Shown here: piece after piece, positions 7,968 to 16,025 of the stretch
Layout of the letters: each line of letters starts with the position of its first letter
How positions within the stretch are numbered: position 1 is the stretch's first letter
Source of the DNA: Bacteroidales bacterium UBA1035
GTDB lineage: Bacteria > Bacteroidota > Bacteroidia > Bacteroidales > Dysgonomonadaceae
Assembly: GCA_002316835.1 (NCBI GenBank)
Contig: DCEG01000027.1
Coordinates: 1-52,253, forward strand
Reading direction: 5' to 3'
Length of the DNA stretch: 52,253 bases
Position numbers and translations under genes: made by a program
The notes under the pieces: generated by a model
Database searches by the model: none
What the model saw: only the letters and a program-made list of their open reading frames with translations
What the model was told of the DNA's origin: nothing

Positions 7968-10946
7968 TTAAGGTTTCATAACCACACCAATCCTTTTCTT
8001 TCCGTTTATTTTAATTGATAAAGGTTTGTCGAAATGTACATGACGTATGAAATTAGTTTCGAAAACTGCCGGTTGTGAGTCTAGGTAATCAACATCGAAG
8101 AAACCGTCGTTTTGAAGAAATGGATTTACCGTAAAATATCCAATACCAAACGACGTTAGGTTTTGGAAAAAATGTGTCCCCTGACTGGGCTCGATTCGAT
8201 AACTCTCCAACCCGGACTCAACTATAACGCGAGCCTGGCAAATGTGCGACCATTTGACTGGGATTCCCAACCACGGATCTGATGATCCCCAACGACCAGG
8301 GCCTACTAAAACATAATTCTTATCAGCTTCAATAAATTTGGCATTCACTTTTTCTATTTCTCTTGCTATTGCAGGATTGTGCGAAGCAGAAAAATTCTTT
8401 GTTTTAACATAGATCACGTCAAAAACATCGTTTGAAATTCCGTTTCCGAGTGCGTTATAAGAATAAAGCACCGTCTCGGGCTTATCAATACTCTCCAGGT
8501 TCTCGTTTACGATCTCTTTACTGTCGACAATCGGACGGATTTGCAACACATAAAATTCGGCTTCCTGTTGACTTTTTATATCCACTGCAAACTCAATTTC
8601 AACCGGTCTACCCATTTCAATTTGTCCCACTTTCAGCACTTTGTCAAGAGTTTCGGCGAGTGGAAGTGTATCGTGTTTCAAAATATTAGCAAAAGATATA
8701 ACCTTTCTACCGCCTTCATAAAAGCCATCTCGAATCATCTGATCATCAGGATCATAGGTAGATGAAACGAATCTCAACGGACTGTGCCTTTCAGCTTGGC
8801 GGATACGAAGTTTCTGCAAATTAAAACTGTCATCAATAGTAAAATCTTTCGACATCGACTCCAGATCGAGTGCATAAAACTGCGTTTGTGTATCTTTAAG
8901 AGCAGAATCTAATGAACTTAATTGTAGAATATTACGGGGATAAAGGGGTGAGAACCTCAATCCGTTATTGCCTTCAACTATGTATTTTCCCAATCCCATA
9001 GCCATATTTACAATGCCGTCTTCGGTTTTTTCATTCCCGATAGGATAATAGTTAATGGAGCGGGCAACTCCTGAAATAGCCGGATAATAAAGATTTCCAT
9101 ATTCTCCACCTACTACTTCCTGCAATACGATCGCCATTTTTTCCTGATCAATAAGATTGTGTGTGGCAGCCATATACCCTTTACTATCTTTGTAAAAAAC
9201 AGATGCATACACAGCTTTAATGGCATTACTCAACAAACGAACCATTTCGTATTTGTCACTTACGTAGGGAATCATGTATGTTGAATAAATTCCGGCAAAA
9301 GGCTGATATTGTGAATCCTCCAGCAAACTTGATGAACGAATGGCGATGGGTGCAGATATGGCATCGAAAAACACCAAAAAGTCGCTGACCAACCGTTTAG
9401 GGAGCTTTGCAGCTAAAAAATGCTTAAGGATCTCTTCGTCGGGACGATAAGAAAGGGCAACATCGTAAAGTTTGTTCGCCTCCATGAATTCATCAAAAAT
9501 ATCTGTACACAGTACAACTGTTTTTGGTGTGGTTACCGGAAAATTATCATAACTGTTTAACTCCAAATGTGTTTTCACAATATGACCAATAAAAGCCAAT
9601 CCACGTCCTTTTCCACCCAATGAGCCTTCTCCAATACGGGCAAAATTCGAAAACTTATCAAACCTATCCTTTTCAAACACAGCAACTACACCTGTATTTT
9701 TCATCCGCCGGTATTCAACAATAGCTTCGTAAATAAGTTCACGCGCCTCATCCATAGTGGTATAATCCGATACATCGATCTTCTTAAGCATTTCCGCTAC
9801 CGGGAACATAGCACGTGTATAGAAAAACCGGGAGAAATGATTTCTAGAAAGATGATAATACAATGAATCATCTGGAATCTGCCTGATGTTTAACTGTAAT
9901 TCTTTCAGATTTTTAATTCTGAATATCTCTTCCTGAGATTTGGGTGCGACAATAATAAAGTCTCCAAAACCCAGATTTTCTTTTATAGCCTTGTGAAAAT
10001 CCTGTGGAAACGTCTTGGAATTCTTATCGATGAATCTGGCATTTACTTCAGCAGCATATTTTCTATTCTCAGACTCAGAAGATGTATAGATAATCGGAAT
10101 ATATTTATCCTTCCCCCGAATCCATTCGCCCAATATTTTCCCTGCCAACTTCTCTTTTTTGTGCTCCCGGTTAAAGCTAATGTCCGATATAATGCCCAAC
10201 ATATTATCTCCGAATTTTTTGTAAAGGCTCACCGCCTCTTCATAATCCCGGGCAAGCAAGATTTTCGGTCTTCCGCGCATGCGCATCATGCGCAAATGAT
10301 CGTTAAGTGCTTCTTTTGAAAATTCTTTCGATTCATTCAGTACATATTTATAAAGCAGCGGTAAGGCCGACGAATAGAATCGCACAGAATCCTCAACAAG
10401 CATAATAGTCTGAACACCAACAGATTTCACATCATTCTCCACATTCATCTTATCTTCAATAAGCTTTATGATGGCAAGCAGTAGATCGGTGTTTCCCAAC
10501 CAACTGAAAACATAATCTATACCCGTAAGATCCTCCTTTTCAAGCACGCGGGTAACAGATTTCGAAAAAGGAGTCAGCAAGACAATAGGGATATACGGAA
10601 ACTTGTGTTTGATTACTTTTGCCTGAGCAAAGATCTCATGATTATCCATATTGGGCATGCAAATAATAAGTTCATAGCGATTGGCTCGGAGTTCTTCCAG
10701 GGCTTGTTCTGCGTTACTAACTTGCGTAAAACGCGGTGGATATCGAAGATTAAGCGATGTGTATTCGTTGAAAATCTGCTCGTCTACCCGCCCGTCGTCT
10801 TCAAGAATAAACATATCGTATTGCGAAGCAATGAAAAGCACATTATAGATGCGCCTGTTCATTAACTTTACAAACGGAGTATCACGAAACTGAAAACGAC
10901 TTAGATCGTGGGCTTTAATGACAGATGGCGAAGTTGATGAGTTCAT
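7968..10946 (-). CDS. Two receiver-like domains fused to a PEP/pyruvate-binding (PPDK_N) domain
   Basis: A 992-residue cytoplasmic protein. Residues about 30-160 form a degenerate receiver-like domain: the position of the phosphorylated Asp reads IICMPNMD, and the usual Lys is lost. Residues about 185-325 form a second receiver with the acidic pair in LVEDS, acceptor Asp in IISDISF, the hydroxyl residue in YTSS and Lys in IDKNSK, so it looks phosphorylatable. From about 440 comes an ATP-grasp PEP/pyruvate-binding domain with SLGGKGRGLAF (about 444), IRSSSLLEDS (about 538), FAGIYST, and the closing YVLQIRPI (about 804). There is no TxxGGxxxH phosphohistidine domain and no C-terminal TIM barrel, so it cannot be a complete pyruvate phosphate dikinase or PEP synthase. 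The C-terminal 160 residues carry GPGRWGSSDPW. I infer a phospho-regulated nucleotide- or phosphotransfer protein; the substrate is unknown. Confidence 0.85.
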   Translation of the reverse strand: MNSSTSPSVIKAHDLSRFQFRDTPFVKLMNRRIYNVLFIASQYDMFILEDDGRVDEQIFNEYTSLNLRYPPRFTQVSNAEQALEELRANRYELIICMPNMDNHEIFAQAKVIKHKFPYIPIVLLTPFSKSVTRVLEKEDLTGIDYVFSWLGNTDLLLAIIKLIEDKMNVENDVKSVGVQTIMLVEDSVRFYSSALPLLYKYVLNESKEFSKEALNDHLRMMRMRGRPKILLARDYEEAVSLYKKFGDNMLGIISDISFNREHKKEKLAGKILGEWIRGKDKYIPIIYTSSESENRKYAAEVNARFIDKNSKTFPQDFHKAIKENLGFGDFIIVAPKSQEEIFRIKNLKELQLNIRQIPDDSLYYHLSRNHFSRFFYTRAMFPVAEMLKKIDVSDYTTMDEARELIYEAIVEYRRMKNTGVVAVFEKDRFDKFSNFARIGEGSLGGKGRGLAFIGHIVKTHLELNSYDNFPVTTPKTVVLCTDIFDEFMEANKLYDVALSYRPDEEILKHFLAAKLPKRLVSDFLVFFDAISAPIAIRSSSLLEDSQYQPFAGIYSTYMIPYVSDKYEMVRLLSNAIKAVYASVFYKDSKGYMAATHNLIDQEKMAIVLQEVVGGEYGNLYYPAISGVARSINYYPIGNEKTEDGIVNMAMGLGKYIVEGNNGLRFSPLYPRNILQLSSLDSALKDTQTQFYALDLESMSKDFTIDDSFNLQKLRIRQAERHSPLRFVSSTYDPDDQMIRDGFYEGGRKVISFANILKHDTLPLAETLDKVLKVGQIEMGRPVEIEFAVDIKSQQEAEFYVLQIRPIVDSKEIVNENLESIDKPETVLYSYNALGNGISNDVFDVIYVKTKNFSASHNPAIAREIEKVNAKFIEADKNYVLVGPGRWGSSDPWLGIPVKWSHICQARVIVESGLESYRIEPSQGTHFFQNLTSFGIGYFTVNPFLQNDGFFDVDYLDSQPAVFETNFIRHVHFDKPLSIKINGKKRIGVVMKP

Positions 10947-10968
10947 ATTGTTTGCTTGTTAGTAGAAA

Positions 10969-10976
10969 CAAAGATA
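10969..10976 (-). promoter_or_regulatory. Promoter -7 box for the receiver/PEP-binding gene
   Basis: The minus strand reads TATCTTTG, 22 nt upstream of the start at 10946. No clear -33 element. Confidence 0.5.
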
Positions 10977-11012
10977 GAAATTTTTCGTGGTCTATGTTCG
11001 GGTGGAAACCTC

Positions 11013-11109
11013 TAAAAAAGCAAGCAGCCGGCAAAAGGCGCTTCACTTCCATGTCCGGCTGCTTTTTTCGTGGAAAATCAAAAAACAGAATTACCACGAT
11101 GATGAAAAA
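11013..11109 (-). ncRNA. Candidate small RNA with its own promoter and terminator
   Basis: Between the divergent genes at 10946 and 11226 there is a self-contained minus-strand unit. A full promoter (-33 TTG and -7 TAGATTTG, 20 nt apart, 11116-11146) is followed about 85 nt later by a 9-bp GC-rich stem (plus-strand arms 11023-11031 and 11055-11063, 23-nt loop) and a run of T. No convincing start codon plus frame is present, so a short non-coding RNA of about 95 nt is the simplest reading. It could instead be an attenuated long leader of the gene at 7968-10946. No known RNA family was recognised. Confidence 0.45.
11014..11068 (-). terminator. GC-rich hairpin with T/A runs on both sides
   Basis: Arms AGCAGCCGG (11023-11031) and CCGGCTGCT (11055-11063), flanked by an A-run on the left and a T-run on the right, so it could stop transcription in either direction. 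Neither neighbouring gene ends here, which points to a separate transcript. Confidence 0.6.
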
Positions 11110-11115
11110 CCGTCA

Positions 11116-11146
11116 CAAATCTATTAAATTTATTTGTTAATCTCAA
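11116..11146 (-). promoter_or_regulatory. Promoter of the candidate small RNA
   Basis: On the minus strand TTG (11146-11144), 20 nt, then TAGATTTG (11123-11116). Both elements and their spacing match the Bacteroidota -33/-7 promoter. Confidence 0.55.
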
Positions 11147-11177
11147 AATGTACTTCCAAAAACTTTGAGTTTTTTGT

Positions 11178-11185
11178 TATCTTTG
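11178..11185 (+). promoter_or_regulatory. Promoter -7 box for the double TonB-C protein
   Basis: TATCTTTG, 40 nt upstream of the start at 11226. No matching -33 TTG. Confidence 0.5.
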
Positions 11186-11225
11186 CTTCTCAAATAAAAA
11201 AGTCTATAAAAACAACAAGAAATAA

Positions 11226-12116
11226 ATGAGTTTTAAAACGTTATTCTTATCGATTTCTGTTTTTGGCGCAATGACATTTTCCATTTTTGCATCGGAAACA
11301 GTCTTATCCAATCCTCAAATCTCCGAATCGACAACTATTTCTGTATCGCAGCCACCACCTGTTTACGAAGGAAAAATAATCGAAGATCCCGATATTCCAC
11401 CCATATATACCGGCGGATCCGGAGAAATGCACAGGTTTATATCCAACACACTTCGCTATCCAGAAGACGCTGCAGAAAACAACATTCAAGGTTTGGTGGT
11501 TTACACATTTATCGTTGAAACAGACGGCACATTAACAAATTTCGATCTGATTCATCGCGCAAACCCATCGCTCGATGCGGAAGCGTTGCGTATTTTACAA
11601 GCTATGCCACCCTGGCGCCCTGCAAAATACAAGGAAGAATTTGTACGTTCCAAAAGTTATGTTCCCATGTATTTCCGATTGAACAAAAATGCCAATACTG
11701 TAGCTCGCAGAAATACAACAACTCCGGCAGCAACTTACGCTAAAACAGACACCGAAATTGCTAACTCTGAAGTTTTCTCAATTGTTGATAAAATGCCGCA
11801 ATACCCGCACGGAGAAAGGGAATTGGCAGGTTTTATCGCTCACCAGATCAGATATCCGAAAGAAGCACGTCAACAAGGAATTGAAGGCAGAATACTATGT
11901 TCTTTCATTGTTGCCGCCGATGGCTCCATATCCAATATCGAAATAGTGCAGGGTCTTAATTCCCAGCTTGACAATGAAGCCATAAGAGTCCTTAGTTTAA
12001 TGTCTAAATGGATTCCCGGTGAAAATAATGGCGAAAAAGTAAACGTGAAATGCTTACTACCTATTGACTTCACCATTGACGAAGAACCGATACCGGCCTT
12101 GAGTCAAAACGAATGA
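11226..12116 (+). CDS. Secreted protein with two TonB C-terminal domains
   Basis: A 296-residue protein with a cleavable signal peptide (MSFKTLFLSISVFGAMTFSIFASE) and two copies of the TonB C-terminal fold, about residues 62-152 and 186-285. Each copy has the same landmarks: a helix ending in RYP (LRYPEDA, IRYPKEA), an internal G-x-V/I-x-x-x-F-I-V strand, DG(T/S), and a late W (PPWRP, SKWIP). True TonB energy transducers have an uncleaved N-terminal anchor that contacts ExbB/ExbD and one C-terminal domain after a Pro-rich spacer. Here the anchor and long spacer are missing, so energy transduction is unlikely. A free periplasmic partner of TonB-dependent receptors or a peptidoglycan-binding role is an inference. 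It is a single-gene unit with promoter and terminator. Confidence 0.82.
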   Translation: MSFKTLFLSISVFGAMTFSIFASETVLSNPQISESTTISVSQPPPVYEGKIIEDPDIPPIYTGGSGEMHRFISNTLRYPEDAAENNIQGLVVYTFIVETDGTLTNFDLIHRANPSLDAEALRILQAMPPWRPAKYKEEFVRSKSYVPMYFRLNKNANTVARRNTTTPAATYAKTDTEIANSEVFSIVDKMPQYPHGERELAGFIAHQIRYPKEARQQGIEGRILCSFIVAADGSISNIEIVQGLNSQLDNEAIRVLSLMSKWIPGENNGEKVNVKCLLPIDFTIDEEPIPALSQNE

Positions 12117-12138
12117 TATTTCTTTAAACAAGAAGCGG

Positions 12139-12168
12139 ACCCGATAGAGTTAACCTATCGGGTTTTTT
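12139..12168 (+). terminator. Terminator after the double TonB-C gene
   Basis: Perfect 9-bp stem ACCCGATAG / CTATCGGGT (12139-12147, 12155-12163) with a 7-nt loop and a T-run. Confidence 0.88.
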
Positions 12169-12238
12169 CATCTTTTCACCCAAAAATAAAATTGAAAGAA
12201 TATTTGACAGTAAATTCATAAAAATAATTAATATTTGC

Positions 12239-12246
12239 TATATTTG
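12239..12246 (+). promoter_or_regulatory. Promoter -7 box for the TolB-like/DUF5916 operon
   Basis: TATATTTG, 50 nt upstream of the start at 12297. No matching -33 TTG. Confidence 0.45.
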
Positions 12247-12296
12247 CGACTATTCTGGCTACTCTATTAAATCTACGTTAATTAATTAATTTGAAA

Positions 12297-13811
12297 ATGA
12301 AAAATATATATTTTCATCTAATCGCCTTGTTGTTTTTCTGTCCTTCTTTGCTTTCGGGACAACAGTTAAGTAAAAAACTTGGTATTTTCGATACCAGTAG
12401 CGATGTTGGAAAAGTAAAACACACCGGAAAGGTAGTTTATGACTCTCAAAAACAACAATACGCCGTAGAAGGTTCGGGAACAAACATTTGGTTTGGGACC
12501 GATGAATTTCATTACCTCTGGAAAAAGCTGAAAGGAGATTTTATTCTGACAGCCCAGGTTGAATTCGTAGGCAAAGGTGTTGATGCACATCGTAAAATCG
12601 GCTGGATGATACGTGAGTCGCTGGATAACAATGCATCACACGTAAGTGCAGTAATTCACGGAGACGGACTGACTTCATTGCAATATAGAGCCGGAGACGG
12701 TATAGACATGCAAGAACAAAAAATAAATGCGCAAGGTCCTAATATAGTGCAATTAATCCGTAAAGGGAACATTTACACTATGTCGGTAGCTCATTTGGGT
12801 GAAACCTTCATCTCAAAACAGGTAGCAAACTGCAGCTTATCTGATGAAGTTTATGCAGGTCTTTTTGTATGTTCACATAATCCTGATGTTATAGAAAAGG
12901 CCATTTTCAAAAATGTGCGGATCGAGATTCCTTTCGGGGAAGATAAAGTTGCTTACCGCGACTATCTCGGCAGTAATCTCGAAACAATGGATGTTTTTAC
13001 CGGTGAACGTACAATTTTACATCAATATCCCAATTCAGTACAGGCACCTAACTGGACTCCCGACGGGAAAACACTTATATACAACAGCGAAGGATTATTG
13101 TACAACTACGATTTAGCTACAGGGAAAATATCTACACTAAATACTGGCACAGCTATCGGAAACAACAATGACCATGTGCTTACTTTCGACGGAAAACATA
13201 TCGGCATCAGCAGTAACCACGATCCTAAGGATAGGGGTCAGTCGGCAATCTATTGGCTTCCGGTCACAGGTGGTGAGCCTGTAAAAGTTACAAAAAAGAC
13301 ACCGTCTTACTTTCACGGGTGGTCACCCGATGGTAAACAAATGGTCTACACTGCAGGGCGCAATGATAATTTTGATATTTACCTTATTTCACGTAACGGT
13401 GGAGAGGAAGAACGACTTACCAGCACTGAGGGAGTTGATGATGGTCCGGAATACACCCCTGACGGAAAATATATTTATTTTAATTCTGTGCGAACCGGAT
13501 CGATGCAAATCTGGAGCATGAAACCCGATGGAAGTGATCAGGAACAAGTCACATTCGACCATCTAAACAATTGGTTTCCACATATATCTCCCGACGGGAA
13601 ATGGATAGTATTTATTACCTTCGGTAATGATGTAGATCCTGGTGATCATCCATTTTACAAGCACGTATACTTACGTATGATTCCCATAGAAGGAGGAAAA
13701 CCAAAGGTTATTGCTTACCTGTATGGCGGACAAGGGACTATAAATGTTCCATCGTGGTCTCCCGACAGCAAGAAAATTGCTTTTGTAAGCAACTCAGGAG
13801 ATATTAAATAA
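12297..13811 (+). CDS. Secreted TolB-like beta-propeller protein
   Basis: A 504-residue protein; I use the ATG at 12297, which gives a clean signal peptide (MKNIYFHLIALLFFCPSLLSGQQ), rather than the in-frame TTG two codons earlier. Residues about 35-200 form a jelly-roll, DUF1349-like domain (FILTAQVEF, GWMIRES). From about 225 onward come PD40/WD40-like blades, each with a (S/T)PDGK-type turn: WTPDGKTLIY, WSPDGKQMVY, YTPDGKYIYF, ISPDGKWIVF, WSPDSKKIAF, as in TolB. No catalytic Ser-Asp-His set of a prolyl oligopeptidase follows, so a binding role is more likely than peptidase activity. It leads an operon with two DUF5916 genes (29 bp to the next start). Substrate unknown. Confidence 0.85.
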   Translation: MKNIYFHLIALLFFCPSLLSGQQLSKKLGIFDTSSDVGKVKHTGKVVYDSQKQQYAVEGSGTNIWFGTDEFHYLWKKLKGDFILTAQVEFVGKGVDAHRKIGWMIRESLDNNASHVSAVIHGDGLTSLQYRAGDGIDMQEQKINAQGPNIVQLIRKGNIYTMSVAHLGETFISKQVANCSLSDEVYAGLFVCSHNPDVIEKAIFKNVRIEIPFGEDKVAYRDYLGSNLETMDVFTGERTILHQYPNSVQAPNWTPDGKTLIYNSEGLLYNYDLATGKISTLNTGTAIGNNNDHVLTFDGKHIGISSNHDPKDRGQSAIYWLPVTGGEPVKVTKKTPSYFHGWSPDGKQMVYTAGRNDNFDIYLISRNGGEEERLTSTEGVDDGPEYTPDGKYIYFNSVRTGSMQIWSMKPDGSDQEQVTFDHLNNWFPHISPDGKWIVFITFGNDVDPGDHPFYKHVYLRMIPIEGGKPKVIAYLYGGQGTINVPSWSPDSKKIAFVSNSGDIK

Positions 13812-13840
13812 GAGATCATCTATATCTAATTCAGAATCAA

Positions 13841-16015
13841 TTGAAACTTCAGGCAATATTTTTGCTGACAGGCTGGTTTTGTGCCAGCTCAATCACAGCA
13901 CAGTTCAAAACTGAACTTCCAGATACCGTGGGTATAAATATTCACAACAAAAATTTTGTGTACGTCGCCAAAAAGATGAAAGAGTCAGTTACACTTGACG
14001 GTGTACTGGACGAGCCCGATTGGCAGACAGCAAATATTGCAGATAATTTTTTTCTTGTTCAGCCTGTAGATACCGGATTCCCCAAACAGAAATCGGAAGT
14101 AATGCTGGTTTATGATGACAAGGCCATCTATGTGGCAGTCATTTTTCACGATACTATCCCCGGTAAACGCGTTTTTGAGTCGTTCCGAAGAGATTATGTT
14201 TTCAACAACAATGACAACTTCCTTTCTGTATTTGATACTTTCCGGGATCAAACCAACGGATACACTTTTGAGTTTTCGGCTTCGGGGGCTATTTCCGATG
14301 GGATCCGTTCCGGTGAAACCAAAAACAGCGAATGGGACAGCAAAGTGGAACTCAAACTGAAAAATTATTCCGATAAATGGGTTACTGAAATGAAAATTCC
14401 GTTTAAATCTATTCGTTATCCGGCAAATAGTCAAACGTGGTATGCCAACTTCGGCCGGTTGGATCTTAAAGCCAACGAAAAATCGGCTTGGGCGCCCGTA
14501 CCGAGACAATTTCCACACTCGTCACTGGCATACACCGGAGTATTACATTTCGAAGAACCATTACCTAAACCAAGAATGAATTTTTCGCTTATCCCGTATA
14601 TTTACGGCGGATATCATCGAAATTTTGAAGCGGGAGAAAAAGCCGGTTACAGAAAGGACTTCGGTATGGACGCGAAAATCGGATTATCCACTGCTATGAA
14701 CCTGGATTTAACCTATAATCCTGATTTCGCCCAGGTTGAAGTGGATCAGCAAGTGATGAATATCGACCGCTTTGAACTGTTTTATCCCGAAAAACGGCAG
14801 TTTTTTCTCGAAAACAGCGATTTATTCGCTAACTACGGCAACATTGGACTTACTCCGTTTTTTTCCAGACGCATTGGTCTTGATGCACCGGTTTTGGGTG
14901 GAGCACGGTTAAGTGGTAAATTGAACAGTACGCTTCGTCTCGGATTTATGAATATGACAACCGAGAAAACTACTGAGCATCTAACAAGAAACTTCACCGT
15001 ATTATCTCTTCAACAGAAAATCCTTGCCCGTTCAAACATTAGTTTTATGTTTGTCAACAAGGAATATTTGAATAAGCCGGACGGAACCTCACTTTTTAAC
15101 CGTGTTGCGGCGTTGGACTTCAATCTGGCCAGTAAAAACAACGAATGGATAGGTAAGGCTTTTTATCATCGGTCTTTTCAACCTAACAATCCCAACAAAC
15201 AATTTGCTCAGGGAGCTTCTATAAGATTCAGTAAAGGAAATATTCTTGCCAGTTTAGATCAGGCAGCAGTGGGTGAAAATTATTTGGCCGAAACAGGTTT
15301 TGTGCGCCGAAGAAATTATATTTCTTTGAGTCCGGAGCTGGCATATTTCTTTATTCCCAATAAAAAAGTTACCATACACGGTCCTTATTCAAAATTCAAG
15401 AATTACACCTCTCACTCTTTTGACAAGCTGGACCATGAACTGGATTTGGGTTACAAGATCGAATTTAGTGACCGCTCGACTATATCTGCCGGGATGCGTA
15501 ATTATTACATCAAACTGAGTCGCGATTTTGATCCAACTCACGTGAGCAATATTTTTTTACCTTCCGGAAGCGATTACAAATACTCCGATTTTTATACCAT
15601 ATTCACATCCAATAACCGAAAACCGTTGAACGGAATGATTACTTTCTCTAAAGGTGGTTTTTACAACGGTAAATACGATATGATTGATACAAAATTGGTA
15701 TATAGGTTTCAACCCTATGTGAATTTTTCAATGAACGTAACTTATACTAATCTTCGACTACCCCAACCATTTGAACATCATCAATTCTGGTTAATCGGGC
15801 CGAAACTGGATGTCACTTTTACCGATAAATTATTTCTCACAACTTTTATGCAATATAATGAACAGCTCAACAACACCAACTTAAACATACGTTTCCAATG
15901 GCGATATAAACCTGTGTCGGATCTGTTTATTGTCTATACCGATAATTATTTTGCAAATACACACGAAGTCCGTAATCGGGCACTGGTTTTGAAGTTGACG
16001 TATTGGTGGAATTAA
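13841..16015 (+). CDS. DUF5916 outer-membrane protein with CBM9-like N-terminal domain (copy 1)
   Basis: A 724-residue protein. The frame opens with a TTG that gives a good signal peptide (MKLQAIFLLTGWFCASSITAQ), and no upstream ATG fits, so TTG is the likely start. Residues about 45-215 form a carbohydrate-binding family 9-like sandwich (VTLDGVLDEPDW... VMLVYDDKAIYVAVIFHD). The rest is a DUF5916 beta-barrel with alternating aromatic strands, ending in the terminal aromatic pattern LVLKLTYWWN expected of an outer-membrane barrel. Proteins of this type often accompany secreted hydrolases, but the ligand is unknown. It is the left member of a tandem pair with 16026-18194 (10-bp gap), alike in length and in most of the sequence. 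Confidence 0.85.
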   Translation: MKLQAIFLLTGWFCASSITAQFKTELPDTVGINIHNKNFVYVAKKMKESVTLDGVLDEPDWQTANIADNFFLVQPVDTGFPKQKSEVMLVYDDKAIYVAVIFHDTIPGKRVFESFRRDYVFNNNDNFLSVFDTFRDQTNGYTFEFSASGAISDGIRSGETKNSEWDSKVELKLKNYSDKWVTEMKIPFKSIRYPANSQTWYANFGRLDLKANEKSAWAPVPRQFPHSSLAYTGVLHFEEPLPKPRMNFSLIPYIYGGYHRNFEAGEKAGYRKDFGMDAKIGLSTAMNLDLTYNPDFAQVEVDQQVMNIDRFELFYPEKRQFFLENSDLFANYGNIGLTPFFSRRIGLDAPVLGGARLSGKLNSTLRLGFMNMTTEKTTEHLTRNFTVLSLQQKILARSNISFMFVNKEYLNKPDGTSLFNRVAALDFNLASKNNEWIGKAFYHRSFQPNNPNKQFAQGASIRFSKGNILASLDQAAVGENYLAETGFVRRRNYISLSPELAYFFIPNKKVTIHGPYSKFKNYTSHSFDKLDHELDLGYKIEFSDRSTISAGMRNYYIKLSRDFDPTHVSNIFLPSGSDYKYSDFYTIFTSNNRKPLNGMITFSKGGFYNGKYDMIDTKLVYRFQPYVNFSMNVTYTNLRLPQPFEHHQFWLIGPKLDVTFTDKLFLTTFMQYNEQLNNTNLNIRFQWRYKPVSDLFIVYTDNYFANTHEVRNRALVLKLTYWWN

Positions 16016-16025
16016 ATATGATAAC

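Noticed and set aside
10915..11140. 60- and 71-residue open frames on both strands across the 11-kb spacer
   Set aside because: Both read through a terminator-type hairpin and the flanking promoters, with no protein-like pattern.
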